From contig JAUSBC010000008.1 in NCBI GenBank assembly GCA_030652215.1, positions 1 to 64,000 on the forward strand: DNA of 64,000 nt. The letters run 5' to 3'. Source of the stretch: Sideroxyarcus sp. GTDB taxonomy: Bacteria > Pseudomonadota > Gammaproteobacteria > Burkholderiales > Gallionellaceae. The notes below the pieces were generated by a model. The model was not told the DNA's origin. It searched no databases and worked only from the letters and a program-made list of their open reading frames with translations. This document shows positions 8,453 to 18,063 of this stretch, in pieces; the stretch's first letter is position 1; every line of letters begins with the position of its first letter. A program made the position numbers and the translations under genes.

Positions 8453-8605
8453 TCAACCTGCCGTCAGTGATTGATTGCTGCTTTGCCACTTGTGAAAGTG
8501 CTCGCGCTCGGCCTGCCCCATCCATGAGTTGATTTCCCACAGATTGGTAGCCTTAAGCAGCGAACCACTGTGTCCCCACAGTGTCTTGAATAATTGCAGT
8601 TGCAT
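8453..8605 (-). pseudogene. 50-residue ORF, possible remnant of a TIM-barrel isomerase gene
   Basis: This short frame starts with ATG 5 bp after the allophanate hydrolase stop codon and ends 1 bp before the DMT permease start codon, so it is spaced like a true operon member. Its first 19 residues (MQLQLFKTLWGHSGSLLKA) look to me like the N-terminus of sugar-phosphate isomerase/epimerase (xylose-isomerase-like) proteins. The remaining 31 residues do not continue that fold. I read it as a gene that suffered a large internal deletion. A genuine short protein is also possible. The assignment is by eye only. Confidence 0.4.
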
Positions 8606-8610
8606 GGGAA

Positions 8611-10371
8611 TCAGCTTTTTTGCTGCAGATAGGCACGCCAACCGCCAAAGTGCGAAATGTCAGTCGCATCCTTCACGGCATACTGCTCGCACACAAATCC
8701 CTGCACTTGCTCACCGCTGCCCAGCGTAATGGTGCCGATGCCGAGCGGTGCGGGAATGCCGGCGACGAACGAGCCGAATTCGCGCGCGGGCATTTCCCAT
8801 ACTTCCACTTCAATGGCGCTGCCGGTCTCACCCTTTTCCACGCGCACCATACCCGGACGAAATGGCGGGCCGCCGGGCAGGGCATAGAAATTGTAGTCTG
8901 CACTGCTTTGCGTGCGTGCCACCAGATGCGCACCGCGACTGGTGAGCTGGTGATTGAGCGGCAAGCCTTCGAGATGTGCGCCGCAAACTGCAACACGTAT
9001 CCTGCCGGTCAACATCGTTTCCGTTGGTGCGTGAGCGTCTTGCAGCAATCGCTCAGCCAGATGCAACAAGGGAATGTCCTGATGCGCGGGTGCAACCAGC
9101 GTGATGCCGAACGGCAGTCCGTTTTCCTGGAACCCTGCGGGAACGGCAACTGCGGCGCAATCCAGCAAATTCATGAAGTTGGTGTAGTAGCCCAGATTCG
9201 CATTCAGTCGTATCGGATCGACCAGCATCTCGTCTACACGATAGATGGTGCCTGCGGTCGGTGTGATCATGCAATCGATCCTGCTCCAGACTGATACGGC
9301 TTCCTTGCGCAATGCTTCCAGTTGATACATGCCGCTGTAAGCATCCGCTGCGGAGAACTTCTTTGCCCCGGCAATGATCTCGCGCACCACCGGATTGATG
9401 TGTTGCGCTTTTGTATCGAAGAACTCGCGGATCGCAGCATAGCGTTCCGCCACCCATGGCCCTTCGTATAGCAAACGTGCGGCATCCAGGAACGGGGCGA
9501 AATCAATCTCGACTGCCGTGCCGCCGATGGCGCGCAAGGCATCGCAACTGCGCTGGAACAATGCCGCAGCTTGCTGATTGCCGAAGAATTGCAATTGTTC
9601 CGCGCGCGGTACGCCGAAACGAAAAGTTTTGGCGCGCCCGAAATCAAAACCATGCGCCTGCATCTGGCGCGAGTAGGCATCCTGTTCGTCGTATCCGGTT
9701 GCAACGGACAACACGCTGTTGGCATCTGCCGTGTTAAGCGCAAAGATGGATACGCAATCCAACGAGCGGCAGGCCGGTACCACGCCGTGCGTCGAGAGCC
9801 AGCCGCGTGTGGGCTTTACGCCGACCAGATTGTTGAACGCGGCAGGCACGCGGCCCGAACCGGCGGTGTCGGTACCCAGGCTGAAACTGGCCAGCCCCAG
9901 CGCAACGGCCACTGCCGAACCGGAACTGGAACCGCCGGAGATGTAGTCCGCGTCATAGGCGTTGCGGCATGCCCCGTGCGGTGAGCGCGTGCCGTTCAGC
10001 CCGGTGGCAAATTGATCGAGATTGGTCTTGCCGATGGGAATCGCACCCGCGTCGATCAGACGTTGCACCACCGTTGCGTGCTGCTGCGGCACATAGGCAA
10101 ACTCGGGGCAACCCGCCGTGGTCGGCACACCGGCCAGATCTATGTTGTCCTTGATGGCAAACGGAATGCCGTACAAAGGCAGCGTGGACGGATCTTTGTC
10201 TTGCAGAGCCGTTACGTAGTTGCCGATTTCAGCCAGTGACAAGCGGTGTATCCAGACGTGATGCGGGTCGTCGCCGATGCGCGCCAGAATATCCTGCATG
10301 ACAGCCAGCGGTTTCAAGTCTCCGGCGAGATAGCGTTTGCGCAGCGAGTCGATATTCAGATTTGTTTTCAT
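8611..10371 (-). CDS. atzF: Allophanate hydrolase (AtzF-type)
   Basis: This enzyme (586 residues) hydrolyses allophanate to carbon dioxide and ammonia, the final step of the urea/guanidine carboxylase pathways. The N-terminal amidase-signature domain shows the Ser-cisSer-Lys triad: Lys74 in AIKDNID, Ser148 in GGSSSGS and Ser172 in TAGSGR. Their spacing (74 and 98 residues after the Lys) equals that of AtzF. A C-terminal domain of about 130 residues (CGAHLEGLPLNHQL onward) is present, as in full-length AtzF. The ATG at 10371 follows GTGAGGAC. The frame extends further upstream but would overlap the carboxylase gene. It lies 7 bp after the carboxylase stop codon. Confidence 0.95.
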   Translation of the reverse strand: MKTNLNIDSLRKRYLAGDLKPLAVMQDILARIGDDPHHVWIHRLSLAEIGNYVTALQDKDPSTLPLYGIPFAIKDNIDLAGVPTTAGCPEFAYVPQQHATVVQRLIDAGAIPIGKTNLDQFATGLNGTRSPHGACRNAYDADYISGGSSSGSAVAVALGLASFSLGTDTAGSGRVPAAFNNLVGVKPTRGWLSTHGVVPACRSLDCVSIFALNTADANSVLSVATGYDEQDAYSRQMQAHGFDFGRAKTFRFGVPRAEQLQFFGNQQAAALFQRSCDALRAIGGTAVEIDFAPFLDAARLLYEGPWVAERYAAIREFFDTKAQHINPVVREIIAGAKKFSAADAYSGMYQLEALRKEAVSVWSRIDCMITPTAGTIYRVDEMLVDPIRLNANLGYYTNFMNLLDCAAVAVPAGFQENGLPFGITLVAPAHQDIPLLHLAERLLQDAHAPTETMLTGRIRVAVCGAHLEGLPLNHQLTSRGAHLVARTQSSADYNFYALPGGPPFRPGMVRVEKGETGSAIEVEVWEMPAREFGSFVAGIPAPLGIGTITLGSGEQVQGFVCEQYAVKDATDISHFGGWRAYLQQKS

Positions 10372-10378
10372 CGTGTCC

Positions 10379-13300
10379 TCACTCGCTGCTCTGGATGACC
10401 AGCAGGTCCTGTCCGGCTGAGACTTGCCCGCCGATGCGGCATTGCATCTGGATGATCTCGCCGTCGCAGAGCGCAAGCACGGCGATCTCCATCTTCATCG
10501 ACTCGATGACCACCAGCGTATCGCCCGCCTTGACCTTGCTGCCGATCTCGGCCGGGATAGCCCACACATTGCCCGCGACATGGGCGGCCACCGCACGACT
10601 GCCCGGCGGCAAATCAAGTTCGCTGTCGGTTCCGGCTTCCGCCACCGTGCTGTCCGTGGCGTACTCGGCCTGACCGTTGGCTTTCCACATCTCGCGTTCT
10701 GCGGCAAAGGCGGCACGCTGCGTGTCGCGGAACGCGCTGATCTCTTTGTCGTTGGCTTCCAGATATTGGTTGTATTCCTTCAGGCTGAAGGTGGTTTCTT
10801 CGATCTTGAGCTGGAAGCGTCCGGCCACAAAGTCTTCACGCATCTTGAGCAGTTCCTGCTCCGATACCGGATAGAAACGGATCTGGTCGAAGAAGCGCAG
10901 CAGCCACGGCTTGCCTTGCTCGAAATCAGCCGTCTGCTTGTAGCGGTTCCACATCTGCACGGTGCGCCCGACGAACTGGTAACCGCCGGGGCCTTCCATA
11001 CCGTACACGCACATGTAGGCGCCGCCGATGCCGACCGCGTTCTCCGGCGTCCAGGTACGCGCGGGGTTGTATTTGGTGGTGACCAGACGATGCCGCGGAT
11101 CGAGCGGCGTTGCCACCGGCGCACCGAGATAGACATCGCCCAGACCCAGCACCAGATAGCTCGCGTCGAACACGATGCGTTTCACCTGTTCGATGTCGGC
11201 GATGCCGTTGATGCGGCGGATGAACTCGATGTTGCTCGGACACCAGGGCGCATCCTTGCGTACCGACTGCATGTATTTTTCTATCGCCAGTTTCGTCGAA
11301 GGGTCGTCCCACGACAGCGGCAGATGCACGATACGGGTCGGCACTTCCATGTCCGCGATGGAGGGCAGCTTCTTCTCCGCTTTGACGAGTTGCTTCACCA
11401 GTTCCGCGCGCGACAACACGCGGCTGTCGAAATGGATCTGCAGCGAGCGGATGCCGGGGGTCAGGTCGAGGATGCCTTTCAGCTTGCCCTCGTGCATCGC
11501 CTGCTGCACCCATTGCATCAGCGCATGCACGCGGAAACGCAGATTGATGTCGAGCACCAGTGGGCCGTATTCGATCAGCAGGTTGCGGTCGCCGGACTGG
11601 CGATACACCACCTGCACCTGCTCACCCTTGGCGGGGATGCTGTGGACAACGGGACTGCCCATCGATTTGGCAGCGGGAAATCCGGGCAACGCCTTTGGCA
11701 AACTTAAAGCGGCGATGGTCTGGTCTTGCAGTTGTTCCAGATGATTCGCCTGCTCCAGAGTCATCCAGCGGAAACGCACTGTGTCGCCCGGCCGCAACTG
11801 GCCCATCTTCCACAACTCCGCGTGGGCAATCGTCACCGGACACACGAAGCCGCCAAGACTGGGGCCGTCCGGCCCGAGGATGACCGGCATGTCGCCGGTG
11901 AAGTCCACTGCGCCAATGGCATAGGCATTGTCGTGAATGTTGGACGGATGCAGCCCGGCCTCGCCGCCATCCTGCCGCGCCCATTCCGGTCTGGGACCGA
12001 TCAGACGCACGCCGGTGCGGCTGGAGTTGTAGTGCACTTCCCAATCCGTGGAGAAGAAGGTCTGGATGTCTGAGGGCGTGAAGAAGTCCGGTGCACCGTG
12101 CGGGCCGTACAACACGCCGATCTCCCATTGCTTGCTGTACGTGGGTATCAGGTTGGACGGCAATGCCCTGTGCGCGCGGGGAGCTGCTTCGAGCCCAAGG
12201 TGCAGCACATCGCCGGTGCGCAACGTACGCCCGCCATGTCCGCCGAACAGGCCCAGCGTGAAGGTGGATTTGCTGCCGAGGTAATCCGGCACATCGAAAC
12301 CGCCCGCGACGGCAAGATAAGTACGGCATCCGCCGCCCTGCACGGCACCAAGACGCAGCACACTGCCTGCCTTGACCTCCTGACTGCGCCAGAACTTCAG
12401 CGGCTTGCCATCCAGTTCGGCTTTCATCGCGGCGCCGGTCAGCGCGATGACTGTGTTGCGGTTGAATTTCAGCGTGGGGCCGGAAACGGTCAACTCCAGC
12501 CCGGCTGCATCATCTGCATTGCCCAGCAGTTGGTTGCCCAGCCGGAACGCCAATGCATCCATCGGTCCGGACGGCGGCACGCCGATATTCCAGTAGCCGA
12601 GGCGGCCGGGATAGTCCTGTATGGTGCTTTGCACGCCGGGTTCCAGCACGTCGACGGTGTTCGGTCGGTAATGGAAAGCGTTCAGGTAGCGCGTGGTCTG
12701 GCGGCCTTCGGCAAATACGCGGTCGAACACGATCTGGCGCAGGTATTCCAGATTGGTTTCGATACCGTCCACGCGCGTGTCGGCCAGCGCATCGCGCATC
12801 TTTTCCAGCGCCGCTTCCCGATTCATCGCTTTGACGATGATCTTGGCGATCATCGGATCGTAGTAGGGCGGGATTTCGCTGCCGCGCTCTACCCAGGTTT
12901 CGTTGCGCGCATCCTCGGAGAACTCGACTCCGGTCAGCACACCGCTGGAAGGCTGGAAATTCTTGTTCGGGTCTTCCGCATACAGGCGCACTTGTATCGA
13001 AGCGCCTTTGGGTTTGATCTGTACTGCATCCAGGTCATGCAGTTCGCCCGCAGCCTGCAGCACCATCCATTCGACCAGGTCGACACCGGTCACTTCTTCG
13101 GTGACGCCGTGTTCGACTTGCAGACGAGTATTCACTTCGAGGAAATAGAATTCGCCGCTGAGTGCATCGAACACGAATTCCACCGTGCCTGCCGACTGGT
13201 AACCCACCGCCTTGCCCAGGCGCACGGCGGTCTCCAGCAGATGCTGCCGGACTTCGGGTGTGATGTTGGGGGCGGGTGTTTCTTCGATCACTTTCTGGTT

Positions 13301-13999
13301 GCGGCGCTGCACCGAGCAGTCGCGTTCGCCCAAAGCGATCACTGTGCCATTGCCGTCGCCGAACAACTGCACCTCGATATGGCGCGCATGCTCGACATAC
13401 TTTTCCAGATAGATACCGGCATCCTTGAAATTGGCGCGCGCGAGTCGTTCCACCGATTGAAATGCTTCGTTCAGTTCGTCGGCACTCCAGCACAGACGCA
13501 TGCCGATGCCGCCGCCACCGGCGGTGCTTTTGATCATGACCGGATAACCGATGCGTGCTGCCTCGGCGTGAGCATGCCCGACATCATTCAGCAGTCCGCT
13601 GCCGGGCAGCAGTGGCACTCCGTTCTGTTCGGCGATCTCGCGTGCAGTGTGCTTGAGCCCGAAGCGGCGCATCTGATCCGGCGTGGGACCGATGAACACC
13701 ACACCCGCCGCCGCGCACTGTTCGGCAAATGCCGCATTCTCGGAAAGGAAGCCGTAACCGGGATGGATAGCCTGAGCACCTGTACTGCGGGCGACTTCCA
13801 GGATGTGTTCGCCGCGCAGGTAACTTTCGGCTGCCGCTGCCGCGCCTATGCATACGGCTTCGTCCGCCATTTGCACATGCAGCGATCGGGCATCTGCCTC
13901 GGAGTAAACCGCGACCGACCGGATACCCATCTTCTTCAGGGTGCGGATGATGCGGCAGGCAATTGCGCCGCGATTGGCTATCAAGACTTTATCGAACAT
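10379..13999 (-). CDS. Biotin-dependent guanidine/urea carboxylase
   Basis: The 1206-residue multidomain enzyme carboxylates guanidine (or urea) using ATP, bicarbonate and biotin. The order is: biotin carboxylase domain (1-450) with the ATP-grasp glycine loop in [10 protein letters not shown]; a KipI/KipA-like carboxyltransferase region (about 470-1080); and a C-terminal biotinyl domain with the acceptor Lys near residue 1169 in [11 protein letters not shown]. Such enzymes are often labelled urea carboxylase. Those linked to DUF1989 pairs and a guanidine-I riboswitch have been shown to be guanidine carboxylases, and both markers are present here. Allophanate hydrolase is a separate protein, unlike the fused yeast urea amidolyase. 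The ATG follows AGGTGAGAT. It is the third gene of the operon. Confidence 0.93.
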   Translation of the reverse strand: MFDKVLIANRGAIACRIIRTLKKMGIRSVAVYSEADARSLHVQMADEAVCIGAAAAAESYLRGEHILEVARSTGAQAIHPGYGFLSENAAFAEQCAAAGVVFIGPTPDQMRRFGLKHTAREIAEQNGVPLLPGSGLLNDVGHAHAEAARIGYPVMIKSTAGGGGIGMRLCWSADELNEAFQSVERLARANFKDAGIYLEKYVEHARHIEVQLFGDGNGTVIALGERDCSVQRRNQKVIEETPAPNITPEVRQHLLETAVRLGKAVGYQSAGTVEFVFDALSGEFYFLEVNTRLQVEHGVTEEVTGVDLVEWMVLQAAGELHDLDAVQIKPKGASIQVRLYAEDPNKNFQPSSGVLTGVEFSEDARNETWVERGSEIPPYYDPMIAKIIVKAMNREAALEKMRDALADTRVDGIETNLEYLRQIVFDRVFAEGRQTTRYLNAFHYRPNTVDVLEPGVQSTIQDYPGRLGYWNIGVPPSGPMDALAFRLGNQLLGNADDAAGLELTVSGPTLKFNRNTVIALTGAAMKAELDGKPLKFWRSQEVKAGSVLRLGAVQGGGCRTYLAVAGGFDVPDYLGSKSTFTLGLFGGHGGRTLRTGDVLHLGLEAAPRAHRALPSNLIPTYSKQWEIGVLYGPHGAPDFFTPSDIQTFFSTDWEVHYNSSRTGVRLIGPRPEWARQDGGEAGLHPSNIHDNAYAIGAVDFTGDMPVILGPDGPSLGGFVCPVTIAHAELWKMGQLRPGDTVRFRWMTLEQANHLEQLQDQTIAALSLPKALPGFPAAKSMGSPVVHSIPAKGEQVQVVYRQSGDRNLLIEYGPLVLDINLRFRVHALMQWVQQAMHEGKLKGILDLTPGIRSLQIHFDSRVLSRAELVKQLVKAEKKLPSIADMEVPTRIVHLPLSWDDPSTKLAIEKYMQSVRKDAPWCPSNIEFIRRINGIADIEQVKRIVFDASYLVLGLGDVYLGAPVATPLDPRHRLVTTKYNPARTWTPENAVGIGGAYMCVYGMEGPGGYQFVGRTVQMWNRYKQTADFEQGKPWLLRFFDQIRFYPVSEQELLKMREDFVAGRFQLKIEETTFSLKEYNQYLEANDKEISAFRDTQRAAFAAEREMWKANGQAEYATDSTVAEAGTDSELDLPPGSRAVAAHVAGNVWAIPAEIGSKVKAGDTLVVIESMKMEIAVLALCDGEIIQMQCRIGGQVSAGQDLLVIQSSE

Positions 14000-14064
14000 A
14001 TCTCACCTGAATCGCAGGTCGTCCTGCGTGTATGTCATGCATCCGGTCGTCCGGTTGCGCTGTT

Positions 14065-14715
14065 TTAATGCGTGGCTTCGTCCCAGATCAACAACTGCAC
14101 CGGCGTCGGGTTGTAGGCGTTGCAGGGGTTGTTGAGTTGCGGGCAGTTGGACATCAGCACATACACATCCATCTCCGCACGCATCTCCACATATTTCCCC
14201 GGTGCTGAAATTCCATCGGCGAAGGTCAACTCGCCCTGCGGTGTCACCGGCACATTCATAAAGAAATTGATGTTGGCCGTGAGGTCGCGCTTGTCCATGC
14301 CGCAGTCGCAATGGCCCAAGGCATGCAAAAAACTGTCGCGGCAGCTGTGCATGAATTTCTTGTCGATTGCATAACGCACCGAGTTGCTCTCCGCCGCACA
14401 GGCACCACCCAGCGTATCGTGCCGACCGCAGGTGTCGGCAACAATGGTCATCAGCACGTTGCCTTCGCTGGACAGCAGGCGGGTTCCGGCGGTCAGATAC
14501 AAATTCCCCTGTTCGCGAATGGTATCCACCGCGCTGTAACGTTCTTCCGGGTTATGCGCGTTGTAGAACAGCGTATCCACTGCCTGGTTGCCTTCCAGAT
14601 CGAGAATACGGAAGACCTGTCCGCGCTTTACTTCATGCAGCCAAGATTCGCCTGCGGGCAGGATGCTGTTGTAACTTGCCTGTTGCGTTGTCAGTTTGCT
14701 TTCGACGATAGCCAT
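14065..14715 (-). CDS. Carboxyguanidine deiminase subunit (DUF1989, UAAP2-like)
   Basis: The 216-residue DUF1989 protein is one of the two subunits of carboxyguanidine deiminase (CgdAB), which converts carboxyguanidine to allophanate and ammonia. These proteins were long annotated as urea-carboxylase-associated proteins 1 and 2. Visible family features are [20 protein letters not shown], then [18 protein letters not shown] with Cys/His residues suited to metal binding, and a second Cys/His cluster in [11 protein letters not shown] cannot say with certainty whether this is the A or the B subunit. The ATG at 14715 is preceded by AAGGAG, 13 bp after the upstream DUF1989 gene. A gap of 65 bp separates it from the carboxylase gene. 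Confidence 0.9.
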   Translation of the reverse strand: MAIVESKLTTQQASYNSILPAGESWLHEVKRGQVFRILDLEGNQAVDTLFYNAHNPEERYSAVDTIREQGNLYLTAGTRLLSSEGNVLMTIVADTCGRHDTLGGACAAESNSVRYAIDKKFMHSCRDSFLHALGHCDCGMDKRDLTANINFFMNVPVTPQGELTFADGISAPGKYVEMRAEMDVYVLMSNCPQLNNPCNAYNPTPVQLLIWDEATH

Positions 14716-14728
14716 GTTCTCTCCTTGC

Positions 14729-15457
14729 TTAGCGGTACAGCAACTCTGTGTTGTGGAAACCGCGCGCGTTCTCGGGTCGGAAATTGCGGCAGTAGTCATT
14801 TTCTTCCGCAGTCCCGCAGCGCCATGCCTGAAGTTGCACCGGTTTTGGCGCGTATTGCGGATTGGGATCGAGCGGATGCTGGCAGGCAGATACGACGATC
14901 AGTACATCCATATCAAAGCGCACATCGACGAACGCGCCGGCCCTGGAATGATTGCTTGCGTAGTGCAAGTTGCCCGACTCGTCCGCGCTGACCTTGCTGA
15001 AGAAATTGATGTTGGGCACGATGTCGCGCTTGCCCAGACCCCACTTGCCGAGTTCGATCAGGAAACTGTCGCGCGCATTGCGGTGCATGGCGTTGCGATG
15101 CTGCTGGTACTCGGCCTTGCCGTATTTCTTCTCTACCAGCGCCGCATTGCTCATGCCGCAGATGGTGTCGTGCCAGCCGCAGCTGTCTTCGATGATGGAT
15201 GCCAACACGCGGCCCATGTCCGAATAGCACACAAATCCCTTGGTGAGATGCGCGGTGTGTTGTGCTTTCAGGGTGTCGGCCATGTTGTAGCGTTCCATTT
15301 TTTCTTCGCGGTTGTAGAGCAACGCCGACAGATTCGCTCCGCCTTCTATATCGGTGATGCGCAATGCCGTTCCGCGCTTCATCACAAACGACCAATGGGC
15401 ACCGCCGGGAATGGTTTCTTCCCAGATCATGTTTTGTTTGGATATAGACTTATTCAT
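14729..15457 (-). CDS. Carboxyguanidine deiminase subunit (DUF1989, UAAP1-like)
   Basis: The 242-residue DUF1989 protein is the partner of the next gene. It carries [20 protein letters not shown], then [12 protein letters not shown], then [15 protein letters not shown], matching the conserved Cys/His positions of the family. The pair is expected to form the CgdAB deiminase acting right after the carboxylase. The start at 15457 is chosen because AAGGGGG precedes it. An in-frame extension to 15652 exists but would be translated from the riboswitch and terminator, so it is not real. It is the first gene of the riboswitch-controlled operon, about 120 bp downstream of the leader hairpin. Confidence 0.9.
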   Translation of the reverse strand: MNKSISKQNMIWEETIPGGAHWSFVMKRGTALRITDIEGGANLSALLYNREEKMERYNMADTLKAQHTAHLTKGFVCYSDMGRVLASIIEDSCGWHDTICGMSNAALVEKKYGKAEYQQHRNAMHRNARDSFLIELGKWGLGKRDIVPNINFFSKVSADESGNLHYASNHSRAGAFVDVRFDMDVLIVVSACQHPLDPNPQYAPKPVQLQAWRCGTAEENDYCRNFRPENARGFHNTELLYR

Positions 15458-15576
15458 GGCGCCCCCTTTGTTCTGAATGATCATAGAGGCAATTTTTGTA
15501 TCCAGATCGTGGTGATCCGGCAGATTGACTTGTTGAAAACTGTAGAAATGACATTGTTCGACTCCTGAAATGAAAT

Positions 15577-15620
15577 AGCCCGGGAGGGTGCCAATGAAAC
15601 TGGGCACATCCTCCCGGGCT
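15577..15620 (-). terminator. Riboswitch expression-platform terminator hairpin
   Basis: GCCCGGGAGG and CCTCCCGGGC form a perfect 10-bp stem, with an inner GTGCC/GGGCAC pairing. On the minus strand it is followed by CTATTTCATTT. The upstream arm (AGCCCGGGAG) is also the conserved 3' part of the guanidine-I aptamer, so aptamer folding and terminator formation are mutually exclusive. Guanidine binding would favour read-through. Confidence 0.85.
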
Positions 15621-15712
15621 TTTATCCCTCCGTGGAGCCTTGTCATGGACAAGACCGAGAACTCTCGGACCAGACACTGTCGACTTCAACCGACAACCGG
15701 AACCCTAGTTCT
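15612..15712 (-). promoter_or_regulatory. Guanidine-I riboswitch (ykkC leader)
   Basis: Read on the minus strand, the conserved aptamer blocks appear in order: CTAGGGTTCCGG, then CTGGTCCGAGAG, then ACGGAGGGATAAAAGCCCGG. They are separated by variable stems (GTCGGTTGAAGTCGAC and the segment around CTTGTCCATGACAAG). This is the class I guanidine (ykkC-yxkD) riboswitch. It lies about 155 bp upstream of the first DUF1989 gene, which agrees with the guanidine-degrading products of the operon. Confidence 0.95.
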
Positions 15713-15758
15713 TCTGTAAGCGGCCGATCCTCAAGACCGGCACCCTCGAATTACTATC

Positions 15759-15775
15759 AGCAGAAAGCATGCCAA
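15759..15775 (-). promoter_or_regulatory. Sigma-54 promoter of the guanidine operon
   Basis: On the minus strand this reads TTGGCATGCTTTCTGCT. GG and GC are separated by exactly 10 bases, and the -24 element TTGGCATG is near consensus. It lies about 45 bp upstream of the riboswitch aptamer, so the transcript would start just before the aptamer. Confidence 0.75.
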
Positions 15776-15828
15776 GCGCTTTCATTGCTTGTTTGCGGAT
15801 ATTCTAGTGCAATTTCAGCGGTTGAGTG

Positions 15829-15873
15829 TGCGGAGATGGTGCTTCGCTATTTCGAATGCACCAAAGGCGGGCA
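15829..15873 (-). promoter_or_regulatory. Possible NtrC enhancer sites upstream of the guanidine operon
   Basis: TGCACCAAAGGCGGGCA (15857-15873) matches 10 of 12 half-site positions of TGCACC-N5-GGTGCA. TGCGGAGATGGTGC (15829-15842) is a weaker second site. They lie roughly 80-120 bp upstream of the predicted start, between the promoter and the end of the kinase gene. No other feature is seen in 15776-15894. Confidence 0.45.
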
Positions 15874-15894
15874 TGACATTGTCGCTGGCTATCT

Positions 15895-16842
15895 TCAGAA
15901 TGACCGGGACAAGACGCTACGCGAAAAGACGCTGCTCGAAAACTGGTGGTCTGCCGCCATGCGCTCCGACAATGCCGCCTGGGTGGACAGGCTGAAACCA
16001 CGCGACAGATCCGTTTCCTCGTCGGACATGCGTACGGCGTGCGCCGCTTCCCCGAAGTCATGCATGAACGCTTCCCAGTTTGCATACCGTTCCGCCGGGT
16101 CCTTTTTCATGGCCCGCTCGATGACGGCTGCCAGCGCTTTGGGAAAGTCCTTGCGATAGGTCTCGATAGGCGTGATCGGGAAATTCAGAATGGCGATTCT
16201 CGCGTCGAAATGGTTGTCCGCGTCGAAGGTGTTGTGGCCGGTAAACAGTCGGTACATGACTGCCCCGAGCGCATAGATGTCGGCACGCTGGTCCACTGCC
16301 AGCCCTTCGATCTGTTCCGGCGACATATAGGCCAGGCTGCCCGCCACCGCCGAGCCCAATTCCCTGGATGCCACCGCACAGCCGAAATCGGTGAGCATGG
16401 CCTTGCCGTTTGGCATCAGGATAATGTTTGCGGGCTTGACGTCGCGGTGCACGATGCCCAGCTCTGCGGCATAGCGCAAGGCCCTGGCGATCTGGTCGAT
16501 TACGGATAACACGGTTTTGATTGGCAGCAGGGTTTCGGGACTGTGGTGCTTGTCCAGCGATGCACCGTCGGCATATTCCATCACCAGATAGGCGCCGGTG
16601 CGCTCGCTGAAATGGGCCTCCTGCACATGCACGATGTTTTTGTGCTGCATCTTGTGTCCCAGATCGACCTCGGTCAGAAACATGTTTTTATGCACTTCGG
16701 ACTGAAACACCTTCTTGAATTGTTTCAATACAACTGTGGCGAACGAATCGTCGCGCAATCCCAGATAGACGTTCGACGTGGCACCGTCGCCCAGTTGGCG
16801 CACGATTGCATATTTTCCCAAGCGTTTCGGCGGTTGCGGCAT
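15895..16842 (-). CDS. Hanks-type Ser/Thr protein kinase
   Basis: The 315-residue soluble protein kinase has a complete catalytic domain (about residues 10-270). The glycine loop is LGDGATSNVYLG, the ATP-anchoring Lys is Lys40 (VVLKQF), the catalytic loop is HRDVKPANI (Asp134) and the metal-binding DFG begins at Asp152. The activation segment ends with AYMSPEQ. There is no transmembrane or PASTA segment. The Ser-rich C-terminus (SSSVFSRSVLSRSF) could be an autophosphorylation target. It is on the same strand as a CNB-GGDEF gene 164 bp upstream, which hints at a shared signalling role. Substrates cannot be inferred. Confidence 0.92.
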   Translation of the reverse strand: MPQPPKRLGKYAIVRQLGDGATSNVYLGLRDDSFATVVLKQFKKVFQSEVHKNMFLTEVDLGHKMQHKNIVHVQEAHFSERTGAYLVMEYADGASLDKHHSPETLLPIKTVLSVIDQIARALRYAAELGIVHRDVKPANIILMPNGKAMLTDFGCAVASRELGSAVAGSLAYMSPEQIEGLAVDQRADIYALGAVMYRLFTGHNTFDADNHFDARIAILNFPITPIETYRKDFPKALAAVIERAMKKDPAERYANWEAFMHDFGEAAHAVRMSDEETDLSRGFSLSTQAALSERMAADHQFSSSVFSRSVLSRSF

Positions 16843-17006
16843 GTTGTGTTCGGTTTATGGATGATCGGGCAAAGCTGACTGCTTCAGTAGACTAAACATG
16901 TCGGGTAAAGTTCAAACCCCCGAAAGTTTTAGGACACAACAAGGGAGATGTTTTGGCTAACGGTGCGGCGGCAGCGCGTGCAGACTCGCCGACAGCCCAA
17001 AAACGC

Positions 17007-17954
17007 TCAGGTCGCCAATTCGACGCGGTTACGCCCCGCTTCCTTGGCGCGATACAGCGCGCGATCGGCCTCGGCGAAATAGTCCTCAAGGTTGCCCTCC
17101 TGAGTTGCCGCAGCAATGCCGATGGAAATGGTGATGCGAAACCGCAGATCGCCGCTGCTTATCTCGCTGATGGCGACCACGGCACGCAAGCGCTCGGCGA
17201 TGACCATGGATTCCTCTATCCCCGTATCCGGCAACAGGATGGCAAATTCCTCGCCGCCGTAGCGCACCAGCAGATCGTGCGGCCGCAGGTGGGCCGTCAT
17301 GATTCCCGCCAGCGTTTTCAGCGCCACATCGCCAACCAGGTGCCCGTAACTGTCGTTGACCCGCTTGAAATGGTCGATGTCGATCACAATCACGGCGCAG
17401 TCGGCATGGTCAAGCGCACACCGGTGCAGCACCCTGGGAAACGCCTCGTTCATCCAGCGACGGTTATGCACGCCGGTCAGCGCGTCCACCGTGGCCTGGT
17501 GTTCGTATTGCTTGCGCTTGGTGTGCGCGGTGATGAGTGCGGAGTTGTCGTTGCGCATGCGGCCGGCAATGATGGCCAGCAGATTGCGCGCCACCTCGTG
17601 CGACTGGTCGACCATAGACCATACTGTGTCGTGCGGCACGGCCAGCACGCGGGTCGGTTTGGACGCCACGACCAGTGCCGAAGGATTCTTGCCGTCCACC
17701 AGCGATATCTCGCCGACACATTCCCCGCTGAACATTGAGACATGCTCCAGCGTCGCCGAACCGATCAGATGAACGCTGAGTTCGCCTTCCAGTATCAGGT
17801 ACAAAAAGCTGTTCGCCAACTCGGGCTGCAGCAATTTTTCCCCGGCTTCCAGATTCCGCAGGGTACAGCGCTCCAGCATGTATTCGACGCCGGAGAAATC
17901 CATGCCGTCGAAGAGGCTGTTTTGCTCGGTCAGCACGCGATCCTGGACATTCAT
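17007..17954 (-). CDS. Cyclic-nucleotide-binding domain/GGDEF diguanylate cyclase
   Basis: The 315-residue protein joins an N-terminal CNB (Crp-like sensor) domain (about 10-120, with GECVGEISLVDGKNPSA as the phosphate-binding cassette) to a C-terminal GGDEF domain (about 150-315). The catalytic motif GGEEF is at 233-237. An RxxD inhibitory site (RPHD, 224-227) lies exactly five residues before it, so product feedback by c-di-GMP is expected. There is no membrane segment. The family makes c-di-GMP from two GTP, and the CNB domain suggests control by a cyclic nucleotide. GGAGG precedes the ATG. The Ser/Thr kinase gene lies downstream. Confidence 0.93.
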   Translation of the reverse strand: MNVQDRVLTEQNSLFDGMDFSGVEYMLERCTLRNLEAGEKLLQPELANSFLYLILEGELSVHLIGSATLEHVSMFSGECVGEISLVDGKNPSALVVASKPTRVLAVPHDTVWSMVDQSHEVARNLLAIIAGRMRNDNSALITAHTKRKQYEHQATVDALTGVHNRRWMNEAFPRVLHRCALDHADCAVIVIDIDHFKRVNDSYGHLVGDVALKTLAGIMTAHLRPHDLLVRYGGEEFAILLPDTGIEESMVIAERLRAVVAISEISSGDLRFRITISIGIAAATQEGNLEDYFAEADRALYRAKEAGRNRVELAT

Positions 17955-18063
17955 GTGTTCCTCCCTTGCTGCTGCTTCATACGGGGGACGCCGGACTGGT
18001 TAGGCAAACCGCCCCGCCAATATCCCTGCCGAGGCATAAGATATTGACGGAGGCCGCCTTGCG

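Noticed and set aside
10379-13999. Plain annotation as urea carboxylase
   Set aside because: The guanidine-I riboswitch and the two DUF1989 genes in the same operon point to guanidine as substrate, although urea cannot be excluded without assay.
15458-15652. N-terminal extension of the first DUF1989 protein
   Set aside because: The extra 65 codons are read from the riboswitch and terminator. The ATG at 15457 has its own good ribosome-binding site and fits family length.
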